A stretch of DNA of 64,000 nt from Trichomonas tenax (lineage: Eukaryota; Parabasalia; Trichomonadida; Trichomonadidae), in contig JALKBU010000126.1 of NCBI GenBank assembly GCA_023091735.1, positions 1-64,000 of the forward strand, given 5' to 3'. A model generated the notes under the pieces. It saw only the letters and a list, made by a program, of their open reading frames with translations. It was not told the origin of the DNA and made no database searches. A program made the position numbers and the translations under genes. Positions 28,474 to 39,063 of the stretch are shown here, in pieces. The first letter of the stretch is position 1, and every line of letters begins with the position of its first letter.

Positions 28474-30818
28474 TAGTTTAAAACTCCTCATCAATGAATT
28501 CTCCAAATTTTAGCGAAATTTTGTGATGAGTGGGATATACTTATGAGTTCAAGACTCAAAGCATTAGCTTTTCAAGTGAAATGATAAATCTTTCCAAAAT
28601 TTCAGTTAATTTTATGGAAAATGGAAGTTCAGATTGGTGAAATTTCAAAATCAATTAAAATTTTAGATAAATAAGTTTTGTGTTGAAAAGTGACATAACA
28701 ATTAATGATTTAAAAATCACTTTTTTGCTTCAACTGTAATAAACATCACTATGATTTACATTGATTATTGTACTGCTTTATATACAGAATTTGATTAATA
28801 GGTTATTTCATGTTCAATCGCATTATAACTAAACAATGCCACAATAATTGTTCTAATAATACGATAAACCATTCAAAAAATGGATGTATTTAAATGCCAA
28901 GTTCATTTTCTATCTATTATCAGCAGAAACAAGCTTGGTATGGCATTATTTCACAATTTTTGGAATTTCATCATCCAATTCTAGGCGTAACATATGTATT
29001 TCTTTGTACAATTATCTTGAAACTTTTATGCATTATATGAATTATGATCAATCTATTTATACAATAATTTTGCAAAATATCAGATGATACATGACTATAT
29101 TAATATCCAGATTTATATGTAATACAAATAACAACTTAATTTATAGGTAATATCTTGAATGGGTTATTAGCGAATATACTCGAGATTTACTAATCTGGAA
29201 ATATATTTCGGAAATCAAATCCTGAGGTCACAGAACATTATAGTCTCGGCACAATTCAACATATTTATTCATTCCAAATAGTCATAATATCACATTGATT
29301 TGATCAATATAAATATAAATTCAAATCAAAAATAAGTGCCGTCATGGAAAATATCATTGCCCAAACAAAATCATGAAATGCAAATACTAATTTTATTCCT
29401 CAAGTACAATGTTTGTCGATTTTTATAAATTGCACGAAGAATTGATGTAAGAAAAATCCAGCCTCAGCTTTGAAATGCTTGGAAGTGAATTTACATTAGA
29501 AATTAAAGTATCTGTGTTAACATATATGCATGGTGTCATGTTATGTGTTTGATTATATAATTCAATTACGAAGACTTCTGAGATGTTCTGGGAGCTGTTG
29601 TAATGATTTAAGGTGTGTTTAAGCAAAAAGTATATAGTATAGATCCATGTATATTCATTAACAACCGATTTTTAACAATTCATATCGAATTTCATATAAT
29701 AAAGCGCAAAAGTTCAATGCATCAACTGCTCATATAATCTTGTACATGCTTACAGCCTCTAAATTGTATGTCAGCAAAAAAAAACTGAAAATATTATTGA
29801 TATGATTTGTAATCAATGATAATTATAGAATTAACTAGCCACAAAGTTCCCAGTGAATTTATTGCTTGGGATTGACTCGTATTTGCTATATAAATTTTTG
29901 ATTTTAGATGCAAAGTATTTTTGCAATAACTGAGCTAGAAATAGAAAACGTAATGAATTATCAATCGATTAACAGATAGCTGCAGTGTTCAGTCGCAAAT
30001 CAAATTGATAAATTTTGTAATTCGAAATTTATGTTCTGAATAGAGTGGCGTTGAAGAATAGAAGTGACAGTGCGAATTTCGTTTTTGGGTGATTTGAAAA
30101 ATAAAAAATCAAATCAAAATTAAAATCAATGGAAATATCTCCGCTCACGCCCATCAAGTTAAATCATGCAATTAAAATGATACTAAATCGAATATTATAT
30201 TCAATTTTCAATTTCCAATGGGAAACTCTTTTTATCAAATCATGAAATTCATTTGAATCTATTTGTGCCCATCACAATATCCAATTTTAGTTTATCAAAA
30301 TCATAATTCTAAATTCCATCTTGGAACTCTTCATAACTTTATTGCTATTCCTGATGATATATTATGCCTTAATAAAAATGGCAATCAATAAATATATTAA
30401 AATCAATTATTAAATTCCAACCCTGAGCTTTTCTCATTACACCCAAATTTTCTCTACCTATTATTTCCCTCGGTTAATAATAATGAATTTTGTCAATGAT
30501 AAAAATCCTAATTTCAAACTCCAATAATTGATCAATACAAAGCTATTGAAGTATATATCTTAACCGCCAGCTCTTGAACTCCACAAAAATTAAACAAGAA
30601 AAAATATTTTTCCCCAAAAATTATTTTGTCAAAAATCATTAAAATCAAAATTTTTTGTTTTTTGGAATCTACATAAATAGTATAGTATATATTTACAATG
30701 TTATAATCTTTTGTAAACTACTATATAATAATTTTCCCATACATCGACAATAGTTTTTAGGGATCAACTGTTACAAACCGAAAAATAAACTCAAATTTTT
30801 TAAAGCGAAAACTATAAA
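28474..30818. other. long AT-rich intergenic stretch
   Basis: About 2.3 kb with no gene that can be supported. Frames at 28884-29087 and 29423-29626 look like chance. No repeat shared with the rest of the window was noticed. Confidence 0.5.
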
Positions 30819-31370
30819 ATGACTCCTGTTGCAATTCAGCACGACTACAAGCCCAAATGCCGCAAAGTTAAGTTCTCCGACGAGGAAGACAGGCAAATTC
30901 TCGCTCTTGTCAACGCTGCTGGTGAAAATTTGAACTGGGATCTAATTTCGTTTGCACTTGGAAGCAGGACGGCAAGGCAATGCAAAGATCGATACCACGC
31001 ATACCTCCAGCCAGGCCTCAACAAATCGGAATGGACTGAACAGGAGGATCAGCATTTAATCGATATGGTTGCGCAATTCGGCCAGAAATGGAAATTCATC
31101 GCAACATCATTCAAGGGTCGCCCCGAAGTATCGCTAAAGAATCGGTATAGGCTCTTACAGCGCCGCTCTGCAAAGCTGCAGCGCGCTCTCCAGCCTAGCG
31201 CAAGTCCTGAAGGAACACTTCAGCAGGAGAGCAAAATTCAGAACCAACAACAAGCATCATCCCCTGAAAGCATGTCACCAAAAGTTATTGATGAAGATGA
31301 AAGTCCTTTCGATTTTGCATTTGCTGACCACTACAGCTTCTCGTTTGATGATGGATTTAACTTTTATTAA
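30819..31370 (+). CDS. R2R3-type Myb transcription factor
   Basis: A 183-residue nuclear DNA-binding protein. Two Myb repeats span about residues 17-64 and 69-116: the first has F19, W40 and the helix ARQCKDRYHAYL, the second W72, W91 and the helix VSLKNRYRLLQRR. Phe replaces the first Trp, a common variation. The tail is Gln/Ser-rich and ends in an acidic, aromatic patch (SPFDFAFADHYSF, then DDGFNFY) suited to transcriptional activation. Trichomonad Mybs bind M3-like promoter motifs; M3-like sites occur before RPS23, RPL8 and two other genes here, so such a role is plausible but not shown. No strict initiator precedes its ATG. Confidence 0.93.
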   Translation: MTPVAIQHDYKPKCRKVKFSDEEDRQILALVNAAGENLNWDLISFALGSRTARQCKDRYHAYLQPGLNKSEWTEQEDQHLIDMVAQFGQKWKFIATSFKGRPEVSLKNRYRLLQRRSAKLQRALQPSASPEGTLQQESKIQNQQQASSPESMSPKVIDEDESPFDFAFADHYSFSFDDGFNFY

Positions 31371-31937
31371 GCTGTTTTTAATGTATATATAAGTATATAA
31401 ACGAATCCTGTCATACTATGGTATTAAGAAATTAAAAGTAGTATTTTTCTTATCATTACAAATATCTAATCTTTTTTGACTTATATTTACATGTCTATAA
31501 GCTTATAAACAAATAGGCTTCTTTGAACTCAATAACAAATTATAAGGAGAGTGAGAAATAAGAAGCTATATCTAAAATATTTTTCGAAAAACCTTATTGA
31601 GTTTTATAACAATGGAAATGTCTTTTCTGTGCCTTGTCTATTGTTCCGACATCGTGGATTTGGGATATCTCATTAATATATATTCGCCAAAAATATCTTC
31701 ATAAATAAACCTCAAACAACAATAACCATGTTAGACTATAAGCGATATAACTAATTATACCAGCATTATGATTGAATCTTATTCCATTTCATAAAATAAC
31801 AATGACAATCATTTTTCCCTTTTCTAAAATTTTCGCCCCTTACTAAATTTTCCCCTAAGCAATTTTGAATACCCCTTCTTAAATTAAAATCATTGATATT
31901 TATATAAACAAAACACTATATGATAGCCAAGGCTGAC
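31371..31937. other. AT-rich spacer between convergent genes
   Basis: Spacer of ~570 bp. Nothing recognised. Confidence 0.55.
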
Positions 31938-32684
31938 TTATATAAGATTCTTGATGATCCAGACTTCAGGAATGAGTTCCATATTACCCCATGGCTTAAC
32001 ATCGTTTCTTGGTTCATCAACTGGTTCTATGAGCTCCCATTTTGGAAGTGGAACTGGTTTTCCGCATGGAAGTTTCAATAATCGAAGTGTATGCAAATCA
32101 GTAAATATTTGGAATGCTTCATCATAATCGTAATTGCTATGGAGTGTTTCTGTGTAGAAATTTATGAATCTCTTGAATGCTTCTTTAGTTATAATGTTTG
32201 CTCCCAAAATATTTGGAAGATTTACTGTATATTTGCCTCTATTGCATGTTTCAAATGAATAACCGATTAACTGTGGCTTGTTCGGAAGTTTGGGATATGA
32301 TGGAGGAATATAAAACGATAAATTATGTCCAAATAATAAATATGATGTGTTAATTAAATCAATAAAGCTTGAAATGGATCCAGATGTCGATCTTACTGTG
32401 TTGTATAACAAACTTGTCTCTGTAATCTTTTCTGTTGCAATTAGATGAACTTGTTTGAAGCCGGATTTCGATATTGCCGTAGTTGTGGGTGCATATTGTG
32501 CTGTATTAGCGATGACAGTGATTTCTTTGATCGGATTTGTATGAGATAAAATATTATAATGTGGAAGAACAAATTTAGAGAAAACTAACGATAATCCAGC
32601 GACTAACATCAAAATGGTGGCGATAAAGATTTTAACTTTTCCCTGTTTAAGAAAAGATCTGATGTAATACTTCGCTGGAGGCAT
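31938..32684 (-). CDS. type II membrane protein, possible Golgi glycosyltransferase-like
   Basis: A 248-residue protein with a short basic N terminus (MPPAKYYIRSFLKQGKVK), one membrane segment at about residues 17-36 (IFIATILMLVAGLSLVF) and a lumenal domain. The topology and the block NLPNILGANIITKEAFKRFINF, which resembles the GGAG-type loop of fringe/GT31 enzymes, suggest a relative of the GT31-like gene 2 kb away. No DxD motif is clear, so this is weak. The Met at residue 42 of the longer frame is chosen because the upstream codons overlap TGACATGTAA-type promoter repeats. Confidence 0.6.
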   Translation of the reverse strand: MPPAKYYIRSFLKQGKVKIFIATILMLVAGLSLVFSKFVLPHYNILSHTNPIKEITVIANTAQYAPTTTAISKSGFKQVHLIATEKITETSLLYNTVRSTSGSISSFIDLINTSYLLFGHNLSFYIPPSYPKLPNKPQLIGYSFETCNRGKYTVNLPNILGANIITKEAFKRFINFYTETLHSNYDYDEAFQIFTDLHTLRLLKLPCGKPVPLPKWELIEPVDEPRNDVKPWGNMELIPEVWIIKNLI

Positions 32685-32965
32685 TTTAAAGATTTTTGGT
32701 TGCTTGACATGTAAATAAAATTTAAACATAAATCTGTCATGTAAAATAAATAACTTCCTTTCTAATTTTTTAATAAATCCACTCCCAAACTTAGATAATA
32801 AAATCAACTTTATCTATGCAATAATGATATAAAGTTAAATTTGATTGAAAATAAGTAAATGGATCTAAATCATGATTTTTTTTAATATTTGACATGTAAT
32901 TTAATTCTTATAGAATTTTGTCATGTAAATTTTTACGTGTCATATTTTAACCATTTTCTTTTTTG
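32685..32965. promoter_or_regulatory. divergent promoter region with TG(A/T)CATGTAA words
   Basis: The region between two divergent genes carries TGACATGTAA at 32705, TGTCATGTAA at 32735, TGACATGTAA near 32890, TGTCATGTAA near 32919 and ACGTGTCAT near 32935. The words also occur upstream of other genes in this window. Confidence 0.5.
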
Positions 32966-34108
32966 ATGCAAAATTTTTATAGAACGATTTACTTCATTGG
33001 GTCAAATCAACCGAAGATTGAAGCAAATGGATTGGAAATCAAATGCTATAAAGAGAATGATTTTTTCTTTTATTTGATAAAAGTTCCATTCGAAATAAAC
33101 GAAATTATCATTAATCAGAGGAAATATTTGCTTCAGCTATCAACTTTTAAATATATATCTGAACTTAATGACGACAAATGTTGGATAGATTTAAATTCGA
33201 ATAATGAAAAATACATAAAATCCGTTTTAAAACTACTCTCAATTCCACATGTGAAAGAATCTATACATTTTGAACAATCAAAAGAGCTCTATGTTCATAA
33301 TTTTATAAATCTCATTTTAACATTCAATTATAAATCGATAGCAGAGTATTTATCGTTAAGCAACCAATGGATGAACTACTTGATAACACTTATTGAAGAT
33401 GAATGCAGTCCAATTCCATTCATTTTGTTCACGACGATTGCTGTTGAGCAATTCTTGTCCAAGTTAAGAGATATTGGTTATTTTGGGCAATATTCATCAG
33501 TGTTGTATCTCTGGAACGAAGTTTTGTGTTCAAATAATGAATCATTTAAATCAAACTGTTGCTATTATGATCTTTCTATTAAACTTATTGCAAAGAACAG
33601 TAAAATCGTCGATCCAAAGAATATATCTCCAATTCAAGACTTGTTAAATCAGGGACATCCAAATGTTCTTCTTTTCTCATACATAACACAATACCATTCT
33701 GTGTTCATGAATTTGATTGATAATTTTCCTAATTCAAAGATATTTGAAACACAGATAGATGATCTCATCAAAATGTTAAAACACAGACTCGAAAACACAA
33801 CATATTCAGACGAAGACATTGCTTCATATTTCACGCTATTCGTCAAATTCATTCCTGATTATTTCCTTGGATTATCTCATGAAACTGAATCGAGGCTGTG
33901 CGAAGCATTGAATCTCAAAAAAGACTTCTTTTCGAGATTTAGTATTGAAACCAGTCAGCAAAACGAAGAAGATGAAGGAGAAGACACTGAAGAGATTTAC
34001 AAATCTGCAAAATATCCATCATCGGAATATTACAGGCAAAATGTAGGATACACATATCAATCTCCTCTCAATTACAATGTTGATCAATTTCATCCTGAAT
34101 TCGAATAA
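32966..34108 (+). CDS. unknown alpha-helical protein
   Basis: A 380-residue protein I do not recognise. The N-terminal ~70 residues look like a small beta-rich domain (YLIKVPFEINEIIINQRKYL), followed by ~250 residues of helices rich in Leu, Ile and Phe (IPFILFTTIAVEQFLSKLRD) that could form an alpha-solenoid, and an acidic, Tyr-rich tail (NEEDEGEDTEEIYKSAKYP). No signal peptide or membrane segment is seen. The frame is open from TTG 32963, but ATG 32966 is the sensible start. The stop codon overlaps TAAA. It shares its promoter region with the divergent membrane-protein gene. Confidence 0.75.
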   Translation: MQNFYRTIYFIGSNQPKIEANGLEIKCYKENDFFFYLIKVPFEINEIIINQRKYLLQLSTFKYISELNDDKCWIDLNSNNEKYIKSVLKLLSIPHVKESIHFEQSKELYVHNFINLILTFNYKSIAEYLSLSNQWMNYLITLIEDECSPIPFILFTTIAVEQFLSKLRDIGYFGQYSSVLYLWNEVLCSNNESFKSNCCYYDLSIKLIAKNSKIVDPKNISPIQDLLNQGHPNVLLFSYITQYHSVFMNLIDNFPNSKIFETQIDDLIKMLKHRLENTTYSDEDIASYFTLFVKFIPDYFLGLSHETESRLCEALNLKKDFFSRFSIETSQQNEEDEGEDTEEIYKSAKYPSSEYYRQNVGYTYQSPLNYNVDQFHPEFE

Positions 34109-34274
34109 AAATTGTTTGTATTTTTGAAAAAAAAATATCAATTAATGTATGATCAATTGAGATTTTTGTGGCAGTCTCAATGCAACATTAAATCATGATT
34201 CTTTCGTAACAATTTCTGAATGGTTCCTTTGGATTCATCTCTTATAATGGAACGTGTCAGATTCGACTATAATC

Positions 34275-34418
34275 TGGCATGTAAAATAAATTTTTGACTT
34301 CGTATTTGACGTGTAAAACTAGAAATTTGTCTGATAAAAATAATATTTTGACATGTAAAAATAGAAAAATGTTTTGTAAAATTCGAAATATGACGTGTAA
34401 ATTTTGGAATTTGACATA
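34275..34418 (+). repeat. 21-nt tandem array with TGACATGTAA core ending at a start codon
   Basis: Units start at 34307, 34328, 34349, 34370, 34391 and 34412: five steps of exactly 21 bases. Cores are TGACGTGTAA, TGTCTGATAA, TGACATGTAA, TGTTTTGTAA, TGACGTGTAA and TGACATAATG, so the last unit holds the ATG of the next gene. A further GGCATGTAA at 34276 and TGACTT at 34295 are out of exact register. Units have diverged strongly outside the core. Confidence 0.8.
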
Positions 34419-35462
34419 ATGAATTTAAAGCTTCGCTTTCCTCGGCGAGGTGAAGCTATAATCAAAATCGAGGAAGTCCAAACGATTTTCTATATCATTG
34501 TGTTGATAGGAACGATGATATATGGCTCTGCTGCAATGGATGCGAAATTTGAGGAATTAGAAAAACGCGAAACAGCGAAATACAGAACTGGTGCACCACC
34601 GGATAAAGTCGATGGCGTCATTTTAATCGATACACCGAACAATTCTGTTCCAGATTTAAGAATTGATTGGAAACAATGGATTCATGATGTTAGAAATGTA
34701 ACAAGTCGCACTGAAGTATATATAGTTACATCGAGTGACTTGGATTGGTATCCAATTGGTCCCCTATTTCTTAAAACGAACTGTACAGAAGGAAAAAACA
34801 ATTTATGCAGGTTTGAAAGAGGATTACGTGGAATTTTAGCAACATTTCCGAACTTCAAATGGGTCCTGAAGGTGGATCCAAAGACATACGTTAATCCTTA
34901 CGCTTTGAATATCTTTTTGGAACAACTTCCAAAAGGATTTTCACGCACAAGAGTACTTAAATCGTCAATCAAAGCTTCAGGAAAACACTCTGGACTTGAC
35001 TGGAAGTGTGGCTTGTTTATGTCACGCAGAGTTGTGTTCGAATGGTTGGATAAATTTGAAACATTCAATAAGCTTGTGAAATCAGCGGGAGGAAACATAG
35101 AAATGGCCACTGGTCCATTTATTCAAACAACTTTCGATATAAATCCGAAATTAATCGCAGATCCACGATTTGTTCCTTATTCAAAGCGCGCTGAAGACTT
35201 TGAAGATTTGATTGATTATAGCTTAATCGATCCATGTCCACAGACATACAGATATTACGGATTAGTCAATGAAACAGTCCTATTAATTAGAAATGCTGTA
35301 ACATGGTATTTAGACGCTGATCCTGAAGACAGGAGAGGATCAATGATACAATTACCCAGATCATCTTCATATTCTGGTTATTTGATATCAACCATTAATT
35401 TAACTTTATGTTCTATTGAAAGAAAGCCGCGCAAAAAGAATTCGGGTAAGAATTCTTTATAA
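34419..35462 (+). CDS. GT31/fringe-like type II membrane protein with altered DxD
   Basis: A 347-residue protein with a basic N terminus, one membrane anchor at about residues 20-38 (VQTIFYIIVLIGTMIYG) and a lumenal domain. The block FERGLRGILATFPNFKWVLKVDPKTYVNPYALNIFLEQL corresponds to the GT31 core strand and metal site W(Y/F)xxxDDDxYV, except that DDD reads D153-P-K. The later WKCGLFMSRRVVFEWL resembles the GGAG-type acceptor loop. If homologous, it would act in Golgi glycan synthesis; loss of DDD questions metal-dependent activity. Start is ATG 34419 in the last unit of the upstream 21-nt array; TTG 34404 is not credible. Confidence 0.65.
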   Translation: MNLKLRFPRRGEAIIKIEEVQTIFYIIVLIGTMIYGSAAMDAKFEELEKRETAKYRTGAPPDKVDGVILIDTPNNSVPDLRIDWKQWIHDVRNVTSRTEVYIVTSSDLDWYPIGPLFLKTNCTEGKNNLCRFERGLRGILATFPNFKWVLKVDPKTYVNPYALNIFLEQLPKGFSRTRVLKSSIKASGKHSGLDWKCGLFMSRRVVFEWLDKFETFNKLVKSAGGNIEMATGPFIQTTFDINPKLIADPRFVPYSKRAEDFEDLIDYSLIDPCPQTYRYYGLVNETVLLIRNAVTWYLDADPEDRRGSMIQLPRSSSYSGYLISTINLTLCSIERKPRKKNSGKNSL

Positions 35463-35701
35463 AGTATTGTTATATTTACATTTCATTCCTTGTAGTTTAA
35501 AAATATCGAGAATTTTTAGTCAAAACAACCAAATCCATCAACTGCAGAAACAAATTCCATACGCATAGAGAAATATAATGATTGTATTAAGATAATATTT
35601 TTATAAATTTGAACAAACAAGATTTGAATGGTAAGTAGTAACACAGTGGGAAAATATGTAGAATGAGATAACTTTTTGTGGAATTTGAGTTTGGTAAAAA
35701 A

Positions 35702-36031
35702 TTAATCTGAATCAGATAAGAAACTTGTTTGGTTCTGTTGCTGCTGTCTCTCTTCTGGAGGTAGAGAGTCCAAATAGTCTTGGTAAGCAATCATATTCGC
35801 ATAATATTCTTCTTCGAGCTCTTCGTGATTCTCGTAAGCTTGCAATGCCTCCATTTCGGCATAAAACGCGTCCTCCATCTGCATCATTTCTATTTGTCGA
35901 TCAATTTGATTTGTATGATTTGTTTCAGCGTTTTCCGCTAAACGTCTTTCTCTCAGTATAGAGGTGAACGTCTCGCGGAGGTCTGCCGTCCTCTCTGTGT
36001 GTGGTTTGTAGTTCGATTCTTTCTTCTCCAT
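35702..36031 (-). CDS. small acidic helical protein, unknown
   Basis: A 109-residue protein rich in Glu, Tyr and Gln (ENHEELEEEYYANMIAYQDY, ending SFLSDSD), probably mostly helical. No family is recognised. The frame extends 31 codons further upstream, but an initiator TCATT (complement of 36038-36042) places transcription 9 bases before the Met at 36031, so the shorter form is preferred. The upstream part overlaps a TGTCATGTAA word, as seen at other promoters here. Confidence 0.7.
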   Translation of the reverse strand: MEKKESNYKPHTERTADLRETFTSILRERRLAENAETNHTNQIDRQIEMMQMEDAFYAEMEALQAYENHEELEEEYYANMIAYQDYLDSLPPEERQQQQNQTSFLSDSD

Positions 36032-36437
36032 TATAAAAATGAAAACAATAGTGAAGTTCCTCGACTTCCTAATATTTGTCATGTAAATTATAATGTCAAA
36101 ATTCGTAAAACTATAAAATCTCACTTCTATAACCTGATGGACATCTAAATTCGAAGATTTACCGAAAAAGGATTTATAAAAATCAAATTTTGATAACTAA
36201 TATTGTATATTTTTAATTTCATCTTCTTGTTTTCTCATAAATTAACATATTTTCATCAATTTTAATAATACAATCGATATAGTTTTATACAAAGATTATT
36301 TGTATCTATGTGATTATAGATTTTAAATCAATATTTATTGAATTTTTTTTTCGAATTCATTGAAGAAATGGGAATAAAAGAAAATTAAATAAATAGTATT
36401 TTTACAGAGACGAATAACAACAACATGAAAAGGTATT
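36032..36437. other. spacer with promoter of the small acidic gene
   Basis: TCATT at 36038-36042 (complement) is the initiator; TGTCATGTAA lies near 36078. The rest is AT-rich spacer up to the 3' end of the BTB gene. Confidence 0.55.
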
Positions 36438-37640
36438 TTATCTAGTAATAACATTTCCGAAGAATTCGATGAAAGATAAAGCGAGTTTTTGGTTGCATGG
36501 ATTATTAGACTCTATCTGTGTGAATCTAATAATCGAAGATGTGCGTAATAATCCCTTAATTTCGAATATAGCTGCATGAGAATTTGCGACTAAATCTGTA
36601 TTGTTTGTTTGTCTATCTATTTCGACCCAATTCCCGTCAACTTGTACTGATACTGTCCATGTCTTAGGAGCGACGCCATTTGCGCCAATTCTCCAAGATC
36701 TCAAAGTATATGCTGTTAATTCAACTCTGTAAGGCGAAAAATTGAAGTATATGTCGAACTGCGGTCCTTCTTTGCTGCAGAAGTATGAATCATCTTTCGT
36801 TAATAAGTTTGCTTGCGAATATGCAATTGAAAACGCATCTGCTGAGATTTGTGGTTTATAACCTCCTTGTATGATTCCGCTCAAAATCGAAGAAGTTGGT
36901 AAAAATGAAAGACTCGCGAGAGCTTTTTGTTTTTTTATCAATTCTTTTCTGTTTCTAAGTAAAATCGATCGTATGTAATTGAAGTTTAGGTTGTGGTCTG
37001 TGATTAAACACGCGAATTCTGGCTTAGAGAAGTTGCTTGGCGGTAAATATTGCCAAACTCTTGGACATTTCTTTCCATGGTTTGGACATGTATAAATTAA
37101 TATTAATTCCGCGATTTCATTCTCAAAACTTGAAACTAAAGGGTTTTGTAAAATTAATTCGAGAATATAACAAGGAACATTCGGTAAAAATGGAAGAATT
37201 TCTATAAACTTCTCGGCAAGAGCATTAACAATATACTCACAGTCCATTTTTGCCTCGAAACAAATTATCAAATTATTTAGCAAAACTTCTGGCGTTGCAT
37301 GCGCAAACATTACTTCGTACGTGAGATTTGCAAGTGAAGCAATGTTTAATTCACAAGCAAATAGAAATGTTTGCTGATAATTTTCTTCTGTGATTTGAAC
37401 AGTTTTTCCTTGTAAGTAATCATGTGTTACAATGAAGTCACCTTTGTTTTTTAACGTTAGTTTCGTCAATGATATGTCTTCTAGCGTTGAATGGAAAATT
37501 AATTTAGAAAAGTTTGCAGCAACAAAAGACCTAACGGGGTAAGATTTGCCTTCAACGACGATAGAAAAGTCGTTTTTCATCTCATGAGATATTGTCTGCA
37601 TCGCCTGACGAGAATAAAAAGCAAAGGATATTGGTTTCAT
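36438..37640 (-). CDS. BTB domain and F5/8 type C-like domain protein
   Basis: A 400-residue protein of a layout common in trichomonads. Residues ~20-120 form a BTB/POZ fold (NDFSIVVEGKSYPVRSFVAA, then ITEENYQQTFLFACELNIASL), followed by a BACK-like helical part, and residues ~255-398 form a discoidin-like beta sandwich (FDIYFNFSPYRVELTAYTLRS, KTWTVSVQVDGNWVEIDRQ, and SFIEFFGNVITR). BTB suggests dimerisation or cullin-3 binding, with the C-terminal domain binding a ligand; substrates unknown. The frame is open 14 codons upstream, but an initiator 10 bases before the Met at 37640 favours the shorter start. Confidence 0.85.
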   Translation of the reverse strand: MKPISFAFYSRQAMQTISHEMKNDFSIVVEGKSYPVRSFVAANFSKLIFHSTLEDISLTKLTLKNKGDFIVTHDYLQGKTVQITEENYQQTFLFACELNIASLANLTYEVMFAHATPEVLLNNLIICFEAKMDCEYIVNALAEKFIEILPFLPNVPCYILELILQNPLVSSFENEIAELILIYTCPNHGKKCPRVWQYLPPSNFSKPEFACLITDHNLNFNYIRSILLRNRKELIKKQKALASLSFLPTSSILSGIIQGGYKPQISADAFSIAYSQANLLTKDDSYFCSKEGPQFDIYFNFSPYRVELTAYTLRSWRIGANGVAPKTWTVSVQVDGNWVEIDRQTNNTDLVANSHAAIFEIKGLLRTSSIIRFTQIESNNPCNQKLALSFIEFFGNVITR

Positions 37641-37647
37641 GATTATT

Positions 37648-37652
37648 AATGA
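37648..37652 (-). promoter_or_regulatory. Initiator (TCATT) of the BTB gene
   Basis: Complement of AATGA; +1 at 37650 gives a 10-base leader. ACATGTCA/TCATGTAAA words follow upstream at 37700-37815. Confidence 0.65.
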
Positions 37653-37848
37653 CTTCCCCTCAATAAACTTATAAAGCCCCATTTTTGAATATTTGTCACA
37701 TAAAAATTATACATGACAAATATTTATATATCATTTCATCAAGAGTCATCTACCTTTCTAGAAAAGCGACATGTTTACATGTCAAAAATATCATGTAAAT
37801 AACAACAATTTGACAAGTAAAATTATTTATTCCAATTTATAAGTAAGT

Positions 37849-38046
37849 TTAATTTACTTCATTTTTTTCCTTCCACATTTCTACTGCCTCATCTGGAGCA
37901 TGTGTGGAAATAAATTCTGTAATTTCTTTCATGATTTGTATCTCAACATATGTTGGTAAATGAAGATCGATAATAGTCTTCATCATAACATCGCTTATTT
38001 TATAAGCGATGTTAATAGTTTCTTTTAGTGTTTTTAATCCTAGCAT
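37849..38046 (-). pseudogene. possible 3' remnant of an unknown gene
   Basis: A 65-codon frame (MLGLKTLKETINIAYKISD, ending HAPDEAVEMWKEKNEVN) with protein-like composition. The frame stays open ~17 codons upstream of the Met (EQKLRSLAYNPSSI), back to a TAA, so it may be the tail of a longer lost protein. No family recognised, no initiator. Confidence 0.35.
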
Positions 38047-39063
38047 AATTGAACTAGGATTATAGGCTAATGATCTTAACTTTTGTTCAATTTAACTCTA
38101 AAATTATTTTGAATTCAATTTTTCGTCAAAAAAATAGAAGATAAACCTTTATAATCCATATAAAACCATTCAAATGGAAAACTATTGCTATCTTATATGT
38201 ACAAATTGGCTCAACACAATATGTTGGTGATTTTGAAAAGGTACGTCAGATATTTTTCCTTTATTTCGCCAAATGCATCGGAGCATATAAGTTGTTCGTA
38301 TCTCGATCCATGGTTGTTTTTGAATGTTAGGGATCGAATACCATATTAAAATGTTAAAGTTCAGTATTATGGCACAAACTTATTCGTCAGAAATAAGAAT
38401 TTTTAGGAAATAAATACGATTTAAATTTATCTCTTCAAATCAAGCCCAAAGTTGAATGACAGTCATTTCTCCTCATTTCATTCACACACATAGCCTAAAA
38501 ATGCCATGTTAAAAATCGAAAATTTCGCGCAGAATTATTTCACCTCCCGTTTTTGTTGAATACCATTCCAGATAAATTGGCTTCTACTATAAAGTCCAAT
38601 ATACGATTCTCAAGAAAACACTACACACCGTTTCAGAGATCTGAAATTAAACGCGACGAATATTGCGTAATATCTATCAGCTAATACATGTGCAGCGACG
38701 CATACAGATATGTCTCATATTACTCAATATATCACTGCAAAATGATTCTGATTGAAAATCAAAATTATCAAATCTTTCAATTTACATCGAATTATCAACT
38801 GATTTACAATTCATGGTGCTGCTTATACATTTTCATGATTGTATGATCTAATAAAACATAATTTTTCATAATTGATATATCGTGATAATAAATTCACCAT
38901 ACAAAAAATTCAGTGAGTTTTAAAATTGAACACGCATTATGGATTATTGATAGGAAAGTTATATATATTATGACTGATTCTATGGCAAGAGCTATTATGA
39001 AGTATATTTACCGTTTAATGAAACTTCCATTTTAACTTTGTCTGCCTATAATAAAAAAAATTA
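38047..39063. other. AT-rich intergenic stretch
   Basis: About 1 kb without a supported gene. The last 9 bases AAAAAATTA (39055-39063) match the right flank of the next mobile element. Confidence 0.5.
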
